Below, piece by piece: positions 44,442 through 53,628 of a stretch of 64,000 bases of DNA. The notes under the pieces are model-generated. The model was not told where the DNA came from, ran no database searches, and saw only the letters and a program-made list of their open reading frames with translations. Both the position numbers and the translations under genes were made by a program. The stretch's first letter is position 1. The number at the start of each line of letters is the position of its first letter. Origin of the DNA: Polaribacter sp. Hel1_33_78 (GTDB lineage: Bacteria; Bacteroidota; Bacteroidia; Flavobacteriales; Flavobacteriaceae); NCBI RefSeq assembly GCF_900106075.1, contig NZ_LT629794.1, forward strand, positions 62,001 through 126,000. Reading direction: 5' to 3'.

Positions 44442-45551
44442 CTAATTCAGTAAATCCGCCAACTCTTTGCCAACTAAACTACCAATTGCGATGCCCATTC
44501 CCCCTAGACGAACTCCACAAAAAACGTTCTCAGAAAGCTGTTTAACGATTGCTTTTTTCTGATTTCCAACACCCATAATTCCACTCCATTTGTGTTCAAT
44601 TTCAAAGTCTGTATTTGGTAAAATTGTTTCTTTTAATATCTTTTCTAATTGGTTTTGAATGATCTCTGTCTGACCGAATGCAGTCGTTTCTTCCGTTTTA
44701 AAATCGAGATTTCTACCTCCTCCAAAGAGCACTCTATTATCTATATTCCTAAAGTAATAATACCCTTTTTCTAAATGAAAAGTTCCTTTTATATGTAAGT
44801 TTTTAATTGGCTTTGTAATTAGAACTTGTGCTCTTGCTGGCTGTACGTTTTCTTTCAAAATTTTCGAAGTAAAACCATTCGTTGCAATAAATATTTTTTT
44901 AGTGTAAAAATCTAACCTGTTGGTTTTTACGTGTATTTTACTTTGATTTTCTATAAACTGCTCAACACTAATATTATTTAAAATTTTAACGCCTAAATTT
45001 TGAACCTTATGCAGCAATTCAAACACCATTTTACCAGTATCAATTTGACCTTCAAAATTATTTACAATATATTGCTGATGCACTTTTTTAAAACCAAAAG
45101 TGTTTTCAGAAACTGAAAAAACATCGGTCTTAAAAATCGGTTTTAATAACGCATTAATTTGATTTTTACGAGAAATACATTCCGTAAAAAAAGCTTGATC
45201 TTCACACAGTTCAAATCCTTTATTTTGCTGAAAATCGATATTGCTATCCCCTAAGTTTTTACGCAATAACTGTAACCCTTTCCAGCGCTTATCCACTAAG
45301 TTAAAAACATCTTCTTCCGTATGAGAGTTTAAATCGTCTATTAATTCCGATAAACTCCCAAAACAAGCAAAGCCAGCATTTTTAGTACTTGCGCCTTGTG
45401 GCAACATCCCTTTTTCTAGAATTAGAATTTTCGCTTTAGGATGCTTTTTTTTCAGTCCTAAAGCGCAATTTAAACCTACAATTCCACTACCAACAATAGT
45501 AAAATCAATGTTTGTAAACCACTCTTTTAATTCCCAGTAACTGTAATTCAT
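44442..45551 (-). CDS. FAD-dependent oxidoreductase, DAO family
   Basis: A 369-residue flavoprotein of the D-amino-acid/glycine oxidase type. The dinucleotide motif is TIVGSGIVGLNCALGL (19-34), followed by LILEKG, and the C-terminal second motif is VRLGGMGIAIGSLVG. The substrate cannot be read from sequence. It lies between the acetyltransferase and the hydroxylase-like FAD enzyme with gaps of only 0-5 bases, so it is in the same transcript. It may be a tailoring oxidase of the polyketide pathway, or an unrelated passenger. Confidence 0.87.
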   Translation of the reverse strand: MNYSYWELKEWFTNIDFTIVGSGIVGLNCALGLKKKHPKAKILILEKGMLPQGASTKNAGFACFGSLSELIDDLNSHTEEDVFNLVDKRWKGLQLLRKNLGDSNIDFQQNKGFELCEDQAFFTECISRKNQINALLKPIFKTDVFSVSENTFGFKKVHQQYIVNNFEGQIDTGKMVFELLHKVQNLGVKILNNISVEQFIENQSKIHVKTNRLDFYTKKIFIATNGFTSKILKENVQPARAQVLITKPIKNLHIKGTFHLEKGYYYFRNIDNRVLFGGGRNLDFKTEETTAFGQTEIIQNQLEKILKETILPNTDFEIEHKWSGIMGVGNQKKAIVKQLSENVFCGVRLGGMGIAIGSLVGKELADLLN

Positions 45552-46004
45552 TTATAGTCGTTTTTTAAAACAAATGCTATTTTCCATATTTTTATATTGC
45601 CCATAATTTGGAATGATTTTATAATTACACTTTTTATAAAACTTCACAGCACCTACCTGTCTTACTCCTGTTTCTAAAATACATTCTTGATATCCTAATT
45701 CTTTTGCCCACGTTTCTAATTCTTGAAGTATTTTTTGTGCAATACCCGAACCTCTATTTTCTGATGAAACAAACATTCTTTTTAATTCAACAGAAGTATC
45801 ATCAAATTTTTTAATGGCTCCGCAACCTACTGCGATGTCATTAAAATAAATTACCACAATATCTTTTAAAACATCAATATGATTAAACTGATTGTAAAAA
45901 TCATGTTCATCTCCATCAGTAGTTTTTAGATATGCATCTAATTTTTTTACTAATTTAATGAAATCTTCATTTTTAGAATTTGTTCTTACTTTTTTTATTT
46001 TCAT
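45552..46004 (-). CDS. GNAT family N-acetyltransferase
   Basis: A 150-residue acetyltransferase with the acetyl-CoA binding motif A NRGSGIAQKIL (83-93) after LKRMFV, and the C-terminal YKKCNYKIIPNYG typical of the fold. It abuts the DAO-type oxidoreductase with no gap and is the first gene of the minus-strand polyketide operon, 84 bases after dinB ends. Small amines or amino acids are usual substrates; the actual one is unknown. Being first in the operon does not prove a role in the pathway. Confidence 0.88.
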   Translation of the reverse strand: MKIKKVRTNSKNEDFIKLVKKLDAYLKTTDGDEHDFYNQFNHIDVLKDIVVIYFNDIAVGCGAIKKFDDTSVELKRMFVSSENRGSGIAQKILQELETWAKELGYQECILETGVRQVGAVKFYKKCNYKIIPNYGQYKNMENSICFKKRL

Positions 46005-46024
46005 TTACTCTTTTTTGTCATGGT

Positions 46025-46053
46025 AAAATCTACAGTAAGGTTAATTAACCAAA
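46025..46053 (-). promoter_or_regulatory. Candidate promoter/operator of the polyketide operon
   Basis: The minus strand has TTTG (46053-46050), a 17-base spacer, and TAGATTTT (46032-46025), one base off the -7 consensus. The spacer contains the perfect 12-bp palindrome GGTTAATTAACC (46039-46050), a possible operator. It lies about 20-50 bases upstream of the first gene. Confidence 0.4.
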
Positions 46054-46088
46054 GGCTTCTTCGTTCTTTATCGTAATAAGATTGTGTG

Positions 46089-47171
46089 TTAAAATTCAAA
46101 CTGTAATTGCACCCAAACCGGATCTTTTTTTATGGTGTTTAAATTTCCGAAAGAAATTCCTAATAAACGAACTGAATTCTTTAATTTTTCTTGATATAAT
46201 AATTCTTTTACAACTGGCAAAAATTCCTTTTTAGTCTGCATAAAAGATGCTTTCGTTTTACTTCTTGTTTGTTGTGTAAAATCAGAATACTTAATCTTTA
46301 GAGTAATCGTTTTCCCTTTTGTGTCTGATTTTTTCATTCGTCTTTCGAGTTCCTCTGCAATAATCTCCAGTCTTTCTAACATAAATATTTCTGAAGAAAT
46401 ATTCTCATTAAAAGTCCTTTCAGCTGCTATGGATTTACGAATTCTATTTGGTTTTACTCGGCTGTTATGAATTCCGCGAACAATATTATAATAATGAGTT
46501 CCCGCTTTACCAAAAAGTTTCACCAACTCTTCTAATGATTTTTTCTTTAAATCATTTCCCACAAAAATTCCTAAATTATACATTTTTGCAGCTGTCACTT
46601 TACCAACTCCATAAAATTTATTGACCGCTAACGCTTCTAAAAAAGGAATAACCTCCTCGGGATGAACCGTTTTCTGTCCATTTGGTTTATTGATATCTGA
46701 AGCTACTTTAGCAATAAATTTATTAATTGAAATTCCGGCAGAAGCTCGCAAACCTGTTTCTTCAAAAATACGCTGTCTAATTTCTCGTGCAATTGCATTC
46801 GCAGACGGATTTCCTTTCTTGTTTTCGGTAACATCTAGATACGCTTCGTCTAAAGAAAGCGGCTCAACCAAGTCTGTATATTCGTAAAAAATTTGTCGGA
46901 TTTTGGCGGAGATTTCTTTATAACGTTCAAAATCTGTTTTTACAAAAATTAAATTTGGACATTTTTGTTTTGCTAAAACACCACTCATGGCCGATTTTAC
47001 ACCGCATTTTCTTGCTTCGTAACTCGCAGCAGAAATGACACCTCTGATTCCTCCTCCCCCAACCGCAATTGCTTTCCCCTTTAATTCAGGGTTATCCAAT
47101 TGTGCTACAGATGCATAATATGCATCCATATCTACATGAATAATTTTTCGAAAAGGAGGTTCTAAATCCAT
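46089..47171 (-). CDS. dinB: DNA polymerase IV (Y-family translesion polymerase)
   Basis: A 360-residue error-prone polymerase for lesion bypass. Catalytic acids are in IHVDMDAYYASV (12-23) and SLDEAYLD (about 103-110). Helix-hairpin-helix region: KFYGVGKVTAAKMYNLGI. The little-finger domain runs from about residue 240. It ends with VQLQFEF, with no obvious canonical clamp-binding QxxLxLF, although QLQFEF may serve that purpose. A GTATTTTCGAAA element shared with recX lies directly upstream of the ATG. It is transcribed toward the polyketide operon but ends 84 bases before it. Confidence 0.94.
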   Translation of the reverse strand: MDLEPPFRKIIHVDMDAYYASVAQLDNPELKGKAIAVGGGGIRGVISAASYEARKCGVKSAMSGVLAKQKCPNLIFVKTDFERYKEISAKIRQIFYEYTDLVEPLSLDEAYLDVTENKKGNPSANAIAREIRQRIFEETGLRASAGISINKFIAKVASDINKPNGQKTVHPEEVIPFLEALAVNKFYGVGKVTAAKMYNLGIFVGNDLKKKSLEELVKLFGKAGTHYYNIVRGIHNSRVKPNRIRKSIAAERTFNENISSEIFMLERLEIIAEELERRMKKSDTKGKTITLKIKYSDFTQQTRSKTKASFMQTKKEFLPVVKELLYQEKLKNSVRLLGISFGNLNTIKKDPVWVQLQFEF

Positions 47172-47172
47172 C

Positions 47173-47184
47173 TTTCGAAAATAC
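47173..47184 (-). promoter_or_regulatory. GTATTTTCGAAA element immediately upstream of dinB
   Basis: Identical 12-mer to that upstream of recX (33751-33762), here one base before the dinB ATG. No -33 TTG at standard spacing is seen, so promoter function is uncertain; a shared damage-response operator is an alternative. Confidence 0.4.
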
Positions 47185-47201
47185 GGAATTTCAACGTGCT
47201 T

Positions 47202-48041
47202 TTATTTCAAAAAATCAATACAAATCTGAGTGGTGCTTTTTAATTCTTCAGAAAGTGAATTTTCTTTCCAAGGGTGAAAAACATTAAAGACATGGTTTGC
47301 ATTATCAATAATTCGAAATTCACTACTTGGATTCCATTTTTTTAGATTTTTTGCTTCTTCAATCAAAACAGAAGTATCTTTATTTCCATGAATTATTAAA
47401 TACGGAATCTCTAAGTTTTCAGTCGCTTTTTTAATATCTAATCGTTCTTTATTTTGGATGAAGTTTTCGTAAAACTGATAAAAGTGAGGCATATTTTGCT
47501 TTGTTCTTCCGTTTACAACATATTTAACACCTTCCTTTTTCCACTCCTTTAAATCTCCAATTGTTGCTGTTCTTTTCTCAAAATCACAAACACTAGCCAA
47601 TGTGATTACCTGTTTTACGCGAGCATCTTCTTTCGATTTTAAAATCACAATTCCGCCACCTCTACTATGACCAATTAAAGAAATATCTTCTTTTTTTGCT
47701 TCATTTCTAAAATCAGTATTATTGGAAATCCAATTAATTACAGATTCTAAATCGTCTAGTTCTTTTGTGTAATTATTATTACCAAAAGCTTCTAAATCCG
47801 GAAAATCTATCGGTTGTTCAGCAGTTCCTCCATTATGTGAAAAATTAAACTTCACAAAAAAGAATCCTGCTTTCGCAAAAACTTCTGCCATTAAGTGCCA
47901 GGCTCCCCAATCTTTAAAACCCTTGTAACCATGACAAAAAATAATGATTGGTTTTGGTTGCTTGGTTTCCTTAAAAAAAACATCTATTAAAATTGGCTTA
48001 TTATGGTTTCCTTGAATTTTTAGGTTCTTTATATTTTTCAT
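47202..48041 (-). CDS. Alpha/beta hydrolase
   Basis: A 279-residue serine hydrolase. The nucleophile elbow is GHSRGGGIV (about 126-134), the oxyanion region is CHGYKGFKDWG (36-46), and the acid/His end is HGNKDTSVL with ANHVFNVFHPW. It has no signal peptide, so it is cytoplasmic. The pattern resembles dienelactone-hydrolase-like or acyl-peptidase-like esterases; the substrate is not predictable. It lies 7 bases after a LysE-like exporter gene, suggesting that both are expressed together. Confidence 0.87.
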   Translation of the reverse strand: MKNIKNLKIQGNHNKPILIDVFFKETKQPKPIIIFCHGYKGFKDWGAWHLMAEVFAKAGFFFVKFNFSHNGGTAEQPIDFPDLEAFGNNNYTKELDDLESVINWISNNTDFRNEAKKEDISLIGHSRGGGIVILKSKEDARVKQVITLASVCDFEKRTATIGDLKEWKKEGVKYVVNGRTKQNMPHFYQFYENFIQNKERLDIKKATENLEIPYLIIHGNKDTSVLIEEAKNLKKWNPSSEFRIIDNANHVFNVFHPWKENSLSEELKSTTQICIDFLK

Positions 48042-48048
48042 TTCTTCT

Positions 48049-48669
48049 TTAAAAAAAGAGTTTTATTACTGCAAAAACAGCAACTAATCCGGTTAAAATA
48101 GATAAAATTATATTAATGTCTTTTGTTAATTTTCCTGTTTTTTTCTGAATAAATTTCGCAAAAGCGCCATATAAAAAGAGGATGAAAAAAGTGCCTATTA
48201 CAGACCCTAAAGTAAAAAATAAAACAGGAATGAAATTAAAACTAAAAAGATTAAAAGTTTCTAAAGTTATTATTGTTCCACTAAAAAAAGGAATTGCAAA
48301 CATGTTTAAAATAGAAAGAGTAAGACCTGTTAATAATGGATTCTCACTTTTTGCTTTATTTGTTTCAATATGAATTTTACTTTTTTTAGATTCTTTATAA
48401 AAATAATACGATAACAAGAGAAAAATAATAATTCCTGCTTTTTCTAAGGTTTCTATAACCGCTGGGTTTTCTGCAATATATTCGGTTAAAAGAACCGCAA
48501 TATAAACCTGTAAAATAACAACTATTGAAACCCCTATTGCATATTTATTCGTTGCTTTCTTACCTTTCTCTAGCCTGATTTTTAAGGCGGTTATATTTAA
48601 CATACTTGGTGTTATAGAGCCTACAAAAGAGAAAAAAAATCCAAAAAGAAAATTAGAGAACATGATCAT
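48049..48669 (-). CDS. LysE family transporter-like membrane protein
   Basis: A 206-residue inner-membrane protein with six hydrophobic segments, starting FSNFLFGFFFSFVGSITPSM, where the LysE family usually has the PGP turn. LNITALKIRLEKGKKA and the loop pattern fit LysE/RhtB-type amino-acid exporters. Two starts (ATG at 48669 or two codons later) are equally possible. The gene is 7 bases upstream of the hydrolase. Substrate unknown. Confidence 0.78.
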   Translation of the reverse strand: MIMFSNFLFGFFFSFVGSITPSMLNITALKIRLEKGKKATNKYAIGVSIVVILQVYIAVLLTEYIAENPAVIETLEKAGIIIFLLLSYYFYKESKKSKIHIETNKAKSENPLLTGLTLSILNMFAIPFFSGTIITLETFNLFSFNFIPVLFFTLGSVIGTFFILFLYGAFAKFIQKKTGKLTKDINIILSILTGLVAVFAVIKLFF

Positions 48670-48718
48670 ATATGCAAAATTTCTAATCGTAAAGATTAGT
48701 TTTTAAACTAAGTTGTAC

Positions 48719-48747
48719 AAAAAAACGCATCAAATAAATTGATGCGT
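48719..48747 (-). terminator. Rho-independent terminator after gdhA
   Basis: ACGCATCAA (48725-48733) and TTGATGCGT (48739-48747) form a 9-bp stem with a 5-base loop; on the minus strand seven T follow. It lies 30 bases downstream of the gdhA stop. Confidence 0.9.
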
Positions 48748-48776
48748 CTTTCGGATTTAAATTTACTACAATATTT

Positions 48777-50132
48777 TTATACGACCCCTTGTGCTAACAT
48801 TGCATCTGCAACTTTAACAAAACCAGCAATATTTGCTCCTTTTATATAGTCTATAGAACCATCTTCATTTTCTCCATATTGTACACATGAATCATGAATA
48901 TCTTCCATAATTACTTGTAATTTATCGTCAACCTCTTTACGGGTCCAGCTTAAACGCAATGAATTCTGGCTCATTTCTAAACCAGAAGTAGCTACACCTC
49001 CCGCATTACTTGCTTTTCCGGGAGCAAATAATATTTTAGCTTTTTGAAACTCATGAATTGCTTCTGGAGTTGAAGGCATATTTGCACCTTCAGAAACACA
49101 CATACATCCATTTTTAACCAGTTCTTTTGCTTCTTCTCCATCTAACTCATTCTGAGTGGCACAAGGCAAAGCAATATCACAAGCAACAGACCAAGGTCTT
49201 TTTCCTGCAACAAATTTGGCGTTTGGATATTTTTCTAAATACTCACTTATTCTTCCACGTTTTTCGTTTTTAAGAAACATTACGTGTTTTAATTTTTCTA
49301 TATTTATTCCGTCTTCATCATGAATATATCCTGCAGAATCCGAAAGAGTAACTACTTTTGCACCTAATTCTATTGCCTTTTCAGCAGCATACTGTGCTAC
49401 ATTTCCAGAACCAGAAATAACTACTTTTTTCCCCTCAAACGAATCAGATCGTCGCAATAACATATTTTGTGCAAAATATACAGTACCGTACCCAGTTGCT
49501 TCTGGTCTGATTAAGGACCCTCCCCAAGAAGCACCTTTACCAGTAAGAACTCCAGTAAATGTATTATTTAATTTTTTATACATTCCAAACATATAGCCAA
49601 TTTCTCTTGCTCCAACTCCAATATCTCCTGCAGGAACATCTGTATTATGACCAATATGCCTATACAGTTCTGTCATAAAAGAATGACAAAAACGCATAAT
49701 TTCATTATCAGATTTTCCTTTTGGATCAAAATCAGAACCTCCTTTTCCTCCACCCATAGGTAAAGTTGTTAAAGAATTTTTAAACACTTGTTCAAAAGCT
49801 AAAAACTTTAAAATACTTGCATTTACCGTTGGGTGAAAACGCAAACCTCCTTTATATGGCCCTATTGCAGAATTCATTTGAACCCTATACCCTCTATTAA
49901 CTTGAATCTCTCCACTATCATCTACCCAAGAAACTCGAAACGAGATTAATCTTTCTGGTTCCACCATTCTTAAAAGAATGTTCTTACCAAGATAAATATC
50001 ATGATTAATGATATAAGGAATTACCGTTTCTGCAACTTCTTGTACAGCTTGTAAAAATTCTGGCTCATGGTTATTTCTCTTCATAACCAACTCCATGAAT
50101 CCATCAATTTTAGATTTGATATTTTTATCCAT
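48777..50132 (-). CDS. gdhA: NADP-type glutamate dehydrogenase
   Basis: A 451-residue hexameric enzyme that makes glutamate from 2-oxoglutarate, ammonia and NADPH. The ATG at 50132 (MDKNIKSKI) is chosen over the upstream in-frame start at 50186 because a TATATTTG promoter box lies between them. The substrate-binding PMGGGKGGSDFDPKGKS (about 120), the catalytic Asp in DVPAGDIGVG and the dinucleotide fold VVISGSGNVAQYAAEKA are intact. The long form with GKGxSxGGSLIRPEATGYG matches the assimilatory NADP-specific class. Monocistronic with its own promoter and terminator. Confidence 0.94.
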   Translation of the reverse strand: MDKNIKSKIDGFMELVMKRNNHEPEFLQAVQEVAETVIPYIINHDIYLGKNILLRMVEPERLISFRVSWVDDSGEIQVNRGYRVQMNSAIGPYKGGLRFHPTVNASILKFLAFEQVFKNSLTTLPMGGGKGGSDFDPKGKSDNEIMRFCHSFMTELYRHIGHNTDVPAGDIGVGAREIGYMFGMYKKLNNTFTGVLTGKGASWGGSLIRPEATGYGTVYFAQNMLLRRSDSFEGKKVVISGSGNVAQYAAEKAIELGAKVVTLSDSAGYIHDEDGINIEKLKHVMFLKNEKRGRISEYLEKYPNAKFVAGKRPWSVACDIALPCATQNELDGEEAKELVKNGCMCVSEGANMPSTPEAIHEFQKAKILFAPGKASNAGGVATSGLEMSQNSLRLSWTRKEVDDKLQVIMEDIHDSCVQYGENEDGSIDYIKGANIAGFVKVADAMLAQGVV

Positions 50133-50166
50133 GTTTTTTTGTAATATTAATAAAAATTTAACTGCG

Positions 50167-50174
50167 CAAATATA
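50167..50174 (-). promoter_or_regulatory. -7 promoter element of gdhA (TATATTTG)
   Basis: The minus strand reads TATATTTG at 50174-50167, 34 bases before the ATG. I see no TTG at the usual distance upstream, so only the -7 part is supported. Confidence 0.5.
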
Positions 50175-50300
50175 GGTAATTTTCAATATCTCATAATTAA
50201 AATAATTAAAATAATTTTTGTGAATACCCTTATTTCAATCGATTTCGTTTACAGTTACTGTTTTCTCAATAAATACAATCTAAAACTATTTAAAAAAGAT

Positions 50301-50308
50301 TAAATTTG
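50301..50308 (+). promoter_or_regulatory. -7 promoter element of pheS (TAAATTTG)
   Basis: TAAATTTG fits TAnnTTTG, 19 bases before the pheS ATG. No convincing -33 box is present. Confidence 0.45.
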
Positions 50309-50327
50309 CATTCTAATTAAGTTTAAA

Positions 50328-51347
50328 ATGTTAGATAAAGTAAAAGAACTTATTGGTGATGTAAAATCATTTAATGCAACGACTAAAGAAGAAGTTGAAG
50401 CCTTCAGAATTAAATACCTAGGAAGCAAAGGTTTGCTAAAAGATTTATTTTCTGAATTTAAAAATGTGGACGCTAAATTGCGTAAAGATTTTGGGCAAGC
50501 ATTAAATAGCTTGAAAAAGTCGGCAGAAGTAAAAGTTGCTGAATTAAATGATGCGTTAGAAACTGCTGGGGAACAAAAAGGTGTTTATGGAGATTTAACG
50601 CGTCCTTCAGAACCTATTGAGTTAGGCTCACGTCATCCTATTTCTTTGGTAAAGAATCAAATTATTGAGGTTTTTAATAGAATTGGCTTTACCGTTTCTG
50701 AAGGTCCAGAAATTGAAGATGACTGGCATAACTTTACAGCCTTAAACCTTCCAGAATATCATCCTGCAAGAGACATGCAAGACACTTTTTTTATTGATAA
50801 AAATCCTGATACTTTATTAAGAACACACACTTCTTCTGTACAAGTCCGTTACATGGAAGAAAATCAACCGCCTATTCGAACAATTTCTCCAGGTAGAGTT
50901 TTTAGAAACGAAGACATTTCCGCAAGAGCGCATTGTATTTTTCACCAAGTGGAAGGATTATATATAGATACTGATGTTTCTTTTGCTGATTTAAAACAAA
51001 CACTTTTATACTTTACAAAAGAGATGTTTGGAAAGTCTAAAATACGTTTACGCCCCTCTTATTTTCCATTTACAGAACCAAGTGCAGAAGTAGATATTTA
51101 TTGGGGGTTAGAAACTGAAACAGATTATAGAATTACAAAAGGTACTGGCTGGTTAGAAATTATGGGTTGTGGTATGGTCGATCCTAATGTGCTAAAAAAT
51201 GCAAATATAGATCCTGCAAAGTATTCTGGTTATGCTTTTGGAATGGGCATAGAACGTATTGCCATGTTGCTATACCAAATTCCGGATATTAGAATGTTTT
51301 ATGAAAACGATAAGCGTTTCTTAGAGCAATTTAAATCTGTGATATAA
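50328..51347 (+). CDS. pheS: Phenylalanyl-tRNA synthetase alpha subunit
   Basis: A 339-residue class II aminoacyl-tRNA synthetase subunit that charges tRNA-Phe together with PheT (not in the window). An N-terminal coiled-coil domain (1-85) precedes the catalytic core with motif 1 near [20 protein letters not shown], motif 2 [19 protein letters not shown] (about 187-205) and motif 3 [14 protein letters not shown] (about 303-316). The amino-acid pocket segment [10 protein letters not shown] is intact. The next gene starts within its stop codon (TAATGA). Confidence 0.96.
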   Translation: MLDKVKELIGDVKSFNATTKEEVEAFRIKYLGSKGLLKDLFSEFKNVDAKLRKDFGQALNSLKKSAEVKVAELNDALETAGEQKGVYGDLTRPSEPIELGSRHPISLVKNQIIEVFNRIGFTVSEGPEIEDDWHNFTALNLPEYHPARDMQDTFFIDKNPDTLLRTHTSSVQVRYMEENQPPIRTISPGRVFRNEDISARAHCIFHQVEGLYIDTDVSFADLKQTLLYFTKEMFGKSKIRLRPSYFPFTEPSAEVDIYWGLETETDYRITKGTGWLEIMGCGMVDPNVLKNANIDPAKYSGYAFGMGIERIAMLLYQIPDIRMFYENDKRFLEQFKSVI

Positions 51348-51604
51348 TGAACTATTTTTCACAGTTTTGGGATGAAAATAGGGAGGATGAATATGTAAGC
51401 TGGGGAACTTCCACTTGGCTTTTTGAAACGAATGAGTCTGACGTAATTCTTAAACAAATCACTGTTTACAATAACGAAAAAATTTTAAAATATAGCACCG
51501 AAAAACTTAGCGACAAATTTGGTAGTTTAAGTGATCAAAAACTCACTATTGACGACTGTGATGGTGAAGTCATCTCTAAAGAAGATTTCTATAAAGTTTG
51601 GTAA
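51347..51604 (+). CDS. Hypothetical protein coupled to pheS
   Basis: An 85-residue acidic protein whose ATG overlaps the pheS stop (one base shared), so it is translationally coupled. It starts [20 protein letters not shown]. No membrane helix or signal is visible and I do not recognise a family. The composition (many Asp, Glu, Trp, Tyr) suggests a small folded cytoplasmic domain. Function unknown; context suggests only that it is expressed with pheS. Confidence 0.68.
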   Translation: MNYFSQFWDENREDEYVSWGTSTWLFETNESDVILKQITVYNNEKILKYSTEKLSDKFGSLSDQKLTIDDCDGEVISKEDFYKVW

Positions 51605-51635
51605 TTATATAGACCCTGAAATCAATTCAAAACAC

Positions 51636-52031
51636 ATGAAAAAAGATATACATATTCCTGTTGTTTCAGATATAGAAGTTGCAGTCGTTTATGAATACAA
51701 TGATATTTATAAAACAGATGATTGGAATGTATATATCATCAATAATAAAAATATTGCTGTAAAAATGATGGTGATTGTTTCTCAAGGTTTTTCTGAGACA
51801 AAAACCACTTCTTTATTACGTAAAAAACTAGACAAACTTCCTGCAAATTCTTTTGCTAAAATTGAATTAATACAGCCTGACTTATTTAAACTCAACAATC
51901 GTTTTCAGGTTACATTCTTCGAAGGAAATACCTTGTATGAAAAGACCTTCCTTTTTAAAGAAAATACAATTAAAGAAGGCACGCTACGTATGATTCCTGA
52001 AATTAAAAAACGGGGTATTTTAGCGGTTTAA
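51636..52031 (+). CDS. Conserved hypothetical protein
   Basis: A 131-residue soluble protein. The ATG at 51636 (MKKDIHIPVVSDIEVAVVYE) is preferred to the in-frame upstream start at 51531, which would overlap the previous gene by 74 bases. Database entries near pheS are sometimes labelled as a PheS subunit, but no synthetase motif is present. The sequence alternates strands (WNVYIINNKNIAVKMMVIVS, FQVTFFEGNTLYEKTFLFK) with a short helix, compatible with a small beta-sandwich. Third gene of a probable pheS transcript. Confidence 0.75.
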   Translation: MKKDIHIPVVSDIEVAVVYEYNDIYKTDDWNVYIINNKNIAVKMMVIVSQGFSETKTTSLLRKKLDKLPANSFAKIELIQPDLFKLNNRFQVTFFEGNTLYEKTFLFKENTIKEGTLRMIPEIKKRGILAV

Positions 52032-52071
52032 TATTAACTCCTAATTCTTCTTTGGAATGACAGTATATCTA

Positions 52072-53547
52072 TCACCCAAAAAAACCAATAATCAAATACA
52101 AAATTGTAGTAATTATTCCACCGATTAAGGCATAAGGTAATTGTGTTTTTACATGGTCTATATGATCACTTGCAGAAGCCATAGAAGAGATTATAGAAGT
52201 ATCCGAAATTGGTGAACAATGGTCTCCAAAAATTCCTCCTCCTAAAGTGGCTGCAACCACAATTGTTGCATCTGCTCCGTGAATATTTGCCATCGGAATT
52301 GAGATTGCTAACATAATTGCAAATGTTCCCCAAGATGTTCCTGTAGAAAATGCAATAAAGGAACTAATTATAAAAACAACTGCTGGTAATAATTCTGGCG
52401 ACAACCATTCTTTTGTAGCGTTGGCAACATAAATACCTGTCTCTAATTCTTTACAAGCATCACCAATTGCAAATGCCAACAACATTAATAAAGCTAATGG
52501 CATTAACTCGCTAATTCCTTTTAAAGTTAAATTTACAGCTTCTTTTGGTCTCATAATTCCCTGTATAAAACACATAATCATAGCTACCAAAAGGGATGTG
52601 ATTACTGCGTATAAAACAGATGAAGAACCAGAGCCTTCTCCAATTGCAAGTGACGCATGATCTAAAAATGAAGTAGCTGTTTTTACAGCATCCCAACCTG
52701 TATATATTAAGTTGATTGGCATCATCAAGACCATTACTAAGAGCGGAACAATCATGTTATACGCTTTTGCCTCTATTCCTTCTTTTGGCGGAAATGAAGT
52801 AACGGCATCAGAAACCATTGGCTTAGAGTTTGCATTCATCAATTCACCTGTTTCTTTAGTTCTTTTCTCGGCTTTTTTCATTGGCCCCCAATCTTTCTTT
52901 GTAAGGATTACAATAAAAACAGTTGTAATTGCTAAAAGAGGATAAAAGTTATATTTAATAGAAGCCATCATCACTGAAAATGGTTTTTCTATTCCTTGTG
53001 TTAATAGAAGTCCCATAATAAAAGCTCCCCAAGCATTAAAAGGAATTAAAATAGACGAAGGCGCAGAGCTTGAATCTGCTATATATGCCAACTTTTCTCT
53101 TGGTATTTTAAGCTTGTCAAAAATTGGTCTGTATAAAGTTCCTACCGTTAAAGAGCTAATACTTGTTTCAACAAACAATAACAACCCTGTTACGGTTGCT
53201 AATACTTGAACCATTACTCTACTATAACCTGTTTTTTTACCTTCTAACTTTACTAGTTGCCTGTTTAAAATATTGATAAACCCTTCTACTCCTCTAGAAT
53301 ATTGAATAAAAATTAACAAAGCACCTACTAAGGCACTAAACATAATTGTTCTTGTGTTTCCTTCAGATTGAAAGACATTTACCATGCCTTCAATCATTGC
53401 TAAACTTCCTGTTAATGGGTTCCAGTTTTCAATAATCAACCAAGAAAACCAAATTCCAAATAACAAAGCAATATAAACTTGTTTGGTTCTTAGCGCTAAA
53501 ATAATAGCCAGAATTGGCGGTATTACTGACAAAAATCCATATTCCAT
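52072..53547 (-). CDS. NhaC family Na+/H+ antiporter
   Basis: A 491-residue inner-membrane carrier with about 11-12 helices. Family motifs include FVETSISSLTVGTLYRPIFD, ADSSSAPSSILIPFNAWGAF, FSTGTSWGTFAIML and GDHCSPISDTSIISS. The last two match the NhaC signature also present in the paralogue at 22942-24372, but the sequences are otherwise quite different, so they belong to separate subgroups. It stands alone, divergent from glpK. Exchange of Na+ for H+, or transport of a dicarboxylate or amino acid, are both possible; a marine host would need Na+ export. Confidence 0.88.
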   Translation of the reverse strand: MEYGFLSVIPPILAIILALRTKQVYIALLFGIWFSWLIIENWNPLTGSLAMIEGMVNVFQSEGNTRTIMFSALVGALLIFIQYSRGVEGFINILNRQLVKLEGKKTGYSRVMVQVLATVTGLLLFVETSISSLTVGTLYRPIFDKLKIPREKLAYIADSSSAPSSILIPFNAWGAFIMGLLLTQGIEKPFSVMMASIKYNFYPLLAITTVFIVILTKKDWGPMKKAEKRTKETGELMNANSKPMVSDAVTSFPPKEGIEAKAYNMIVPLLVMVLMMPINLIYTGWDAVKTATSFLDHASLAIGEGSGSSSVLYAVITSLLVAMIMCFIQGIMRPKEAVNLTLKGISELMPLALLMLLAFAIGDACKELETGIYVANATKEWLSPELLPAVVFIISSFIAFSTGTSWGTFAIMLAISIPMANIHGADATIVVAATLGGGIFGDHCSPISDTSIISSMASASDHIDHVKTQLPYALIGGIITTILYLIIGFFG

Positions 53548-53628
53548 AAAAAGAGTTTTTATTTTGTTAAAGGTAATAATTTATATACATGTTATTTCGT
53601 AAATTGTAAATCCTATTTTTAATTATCG

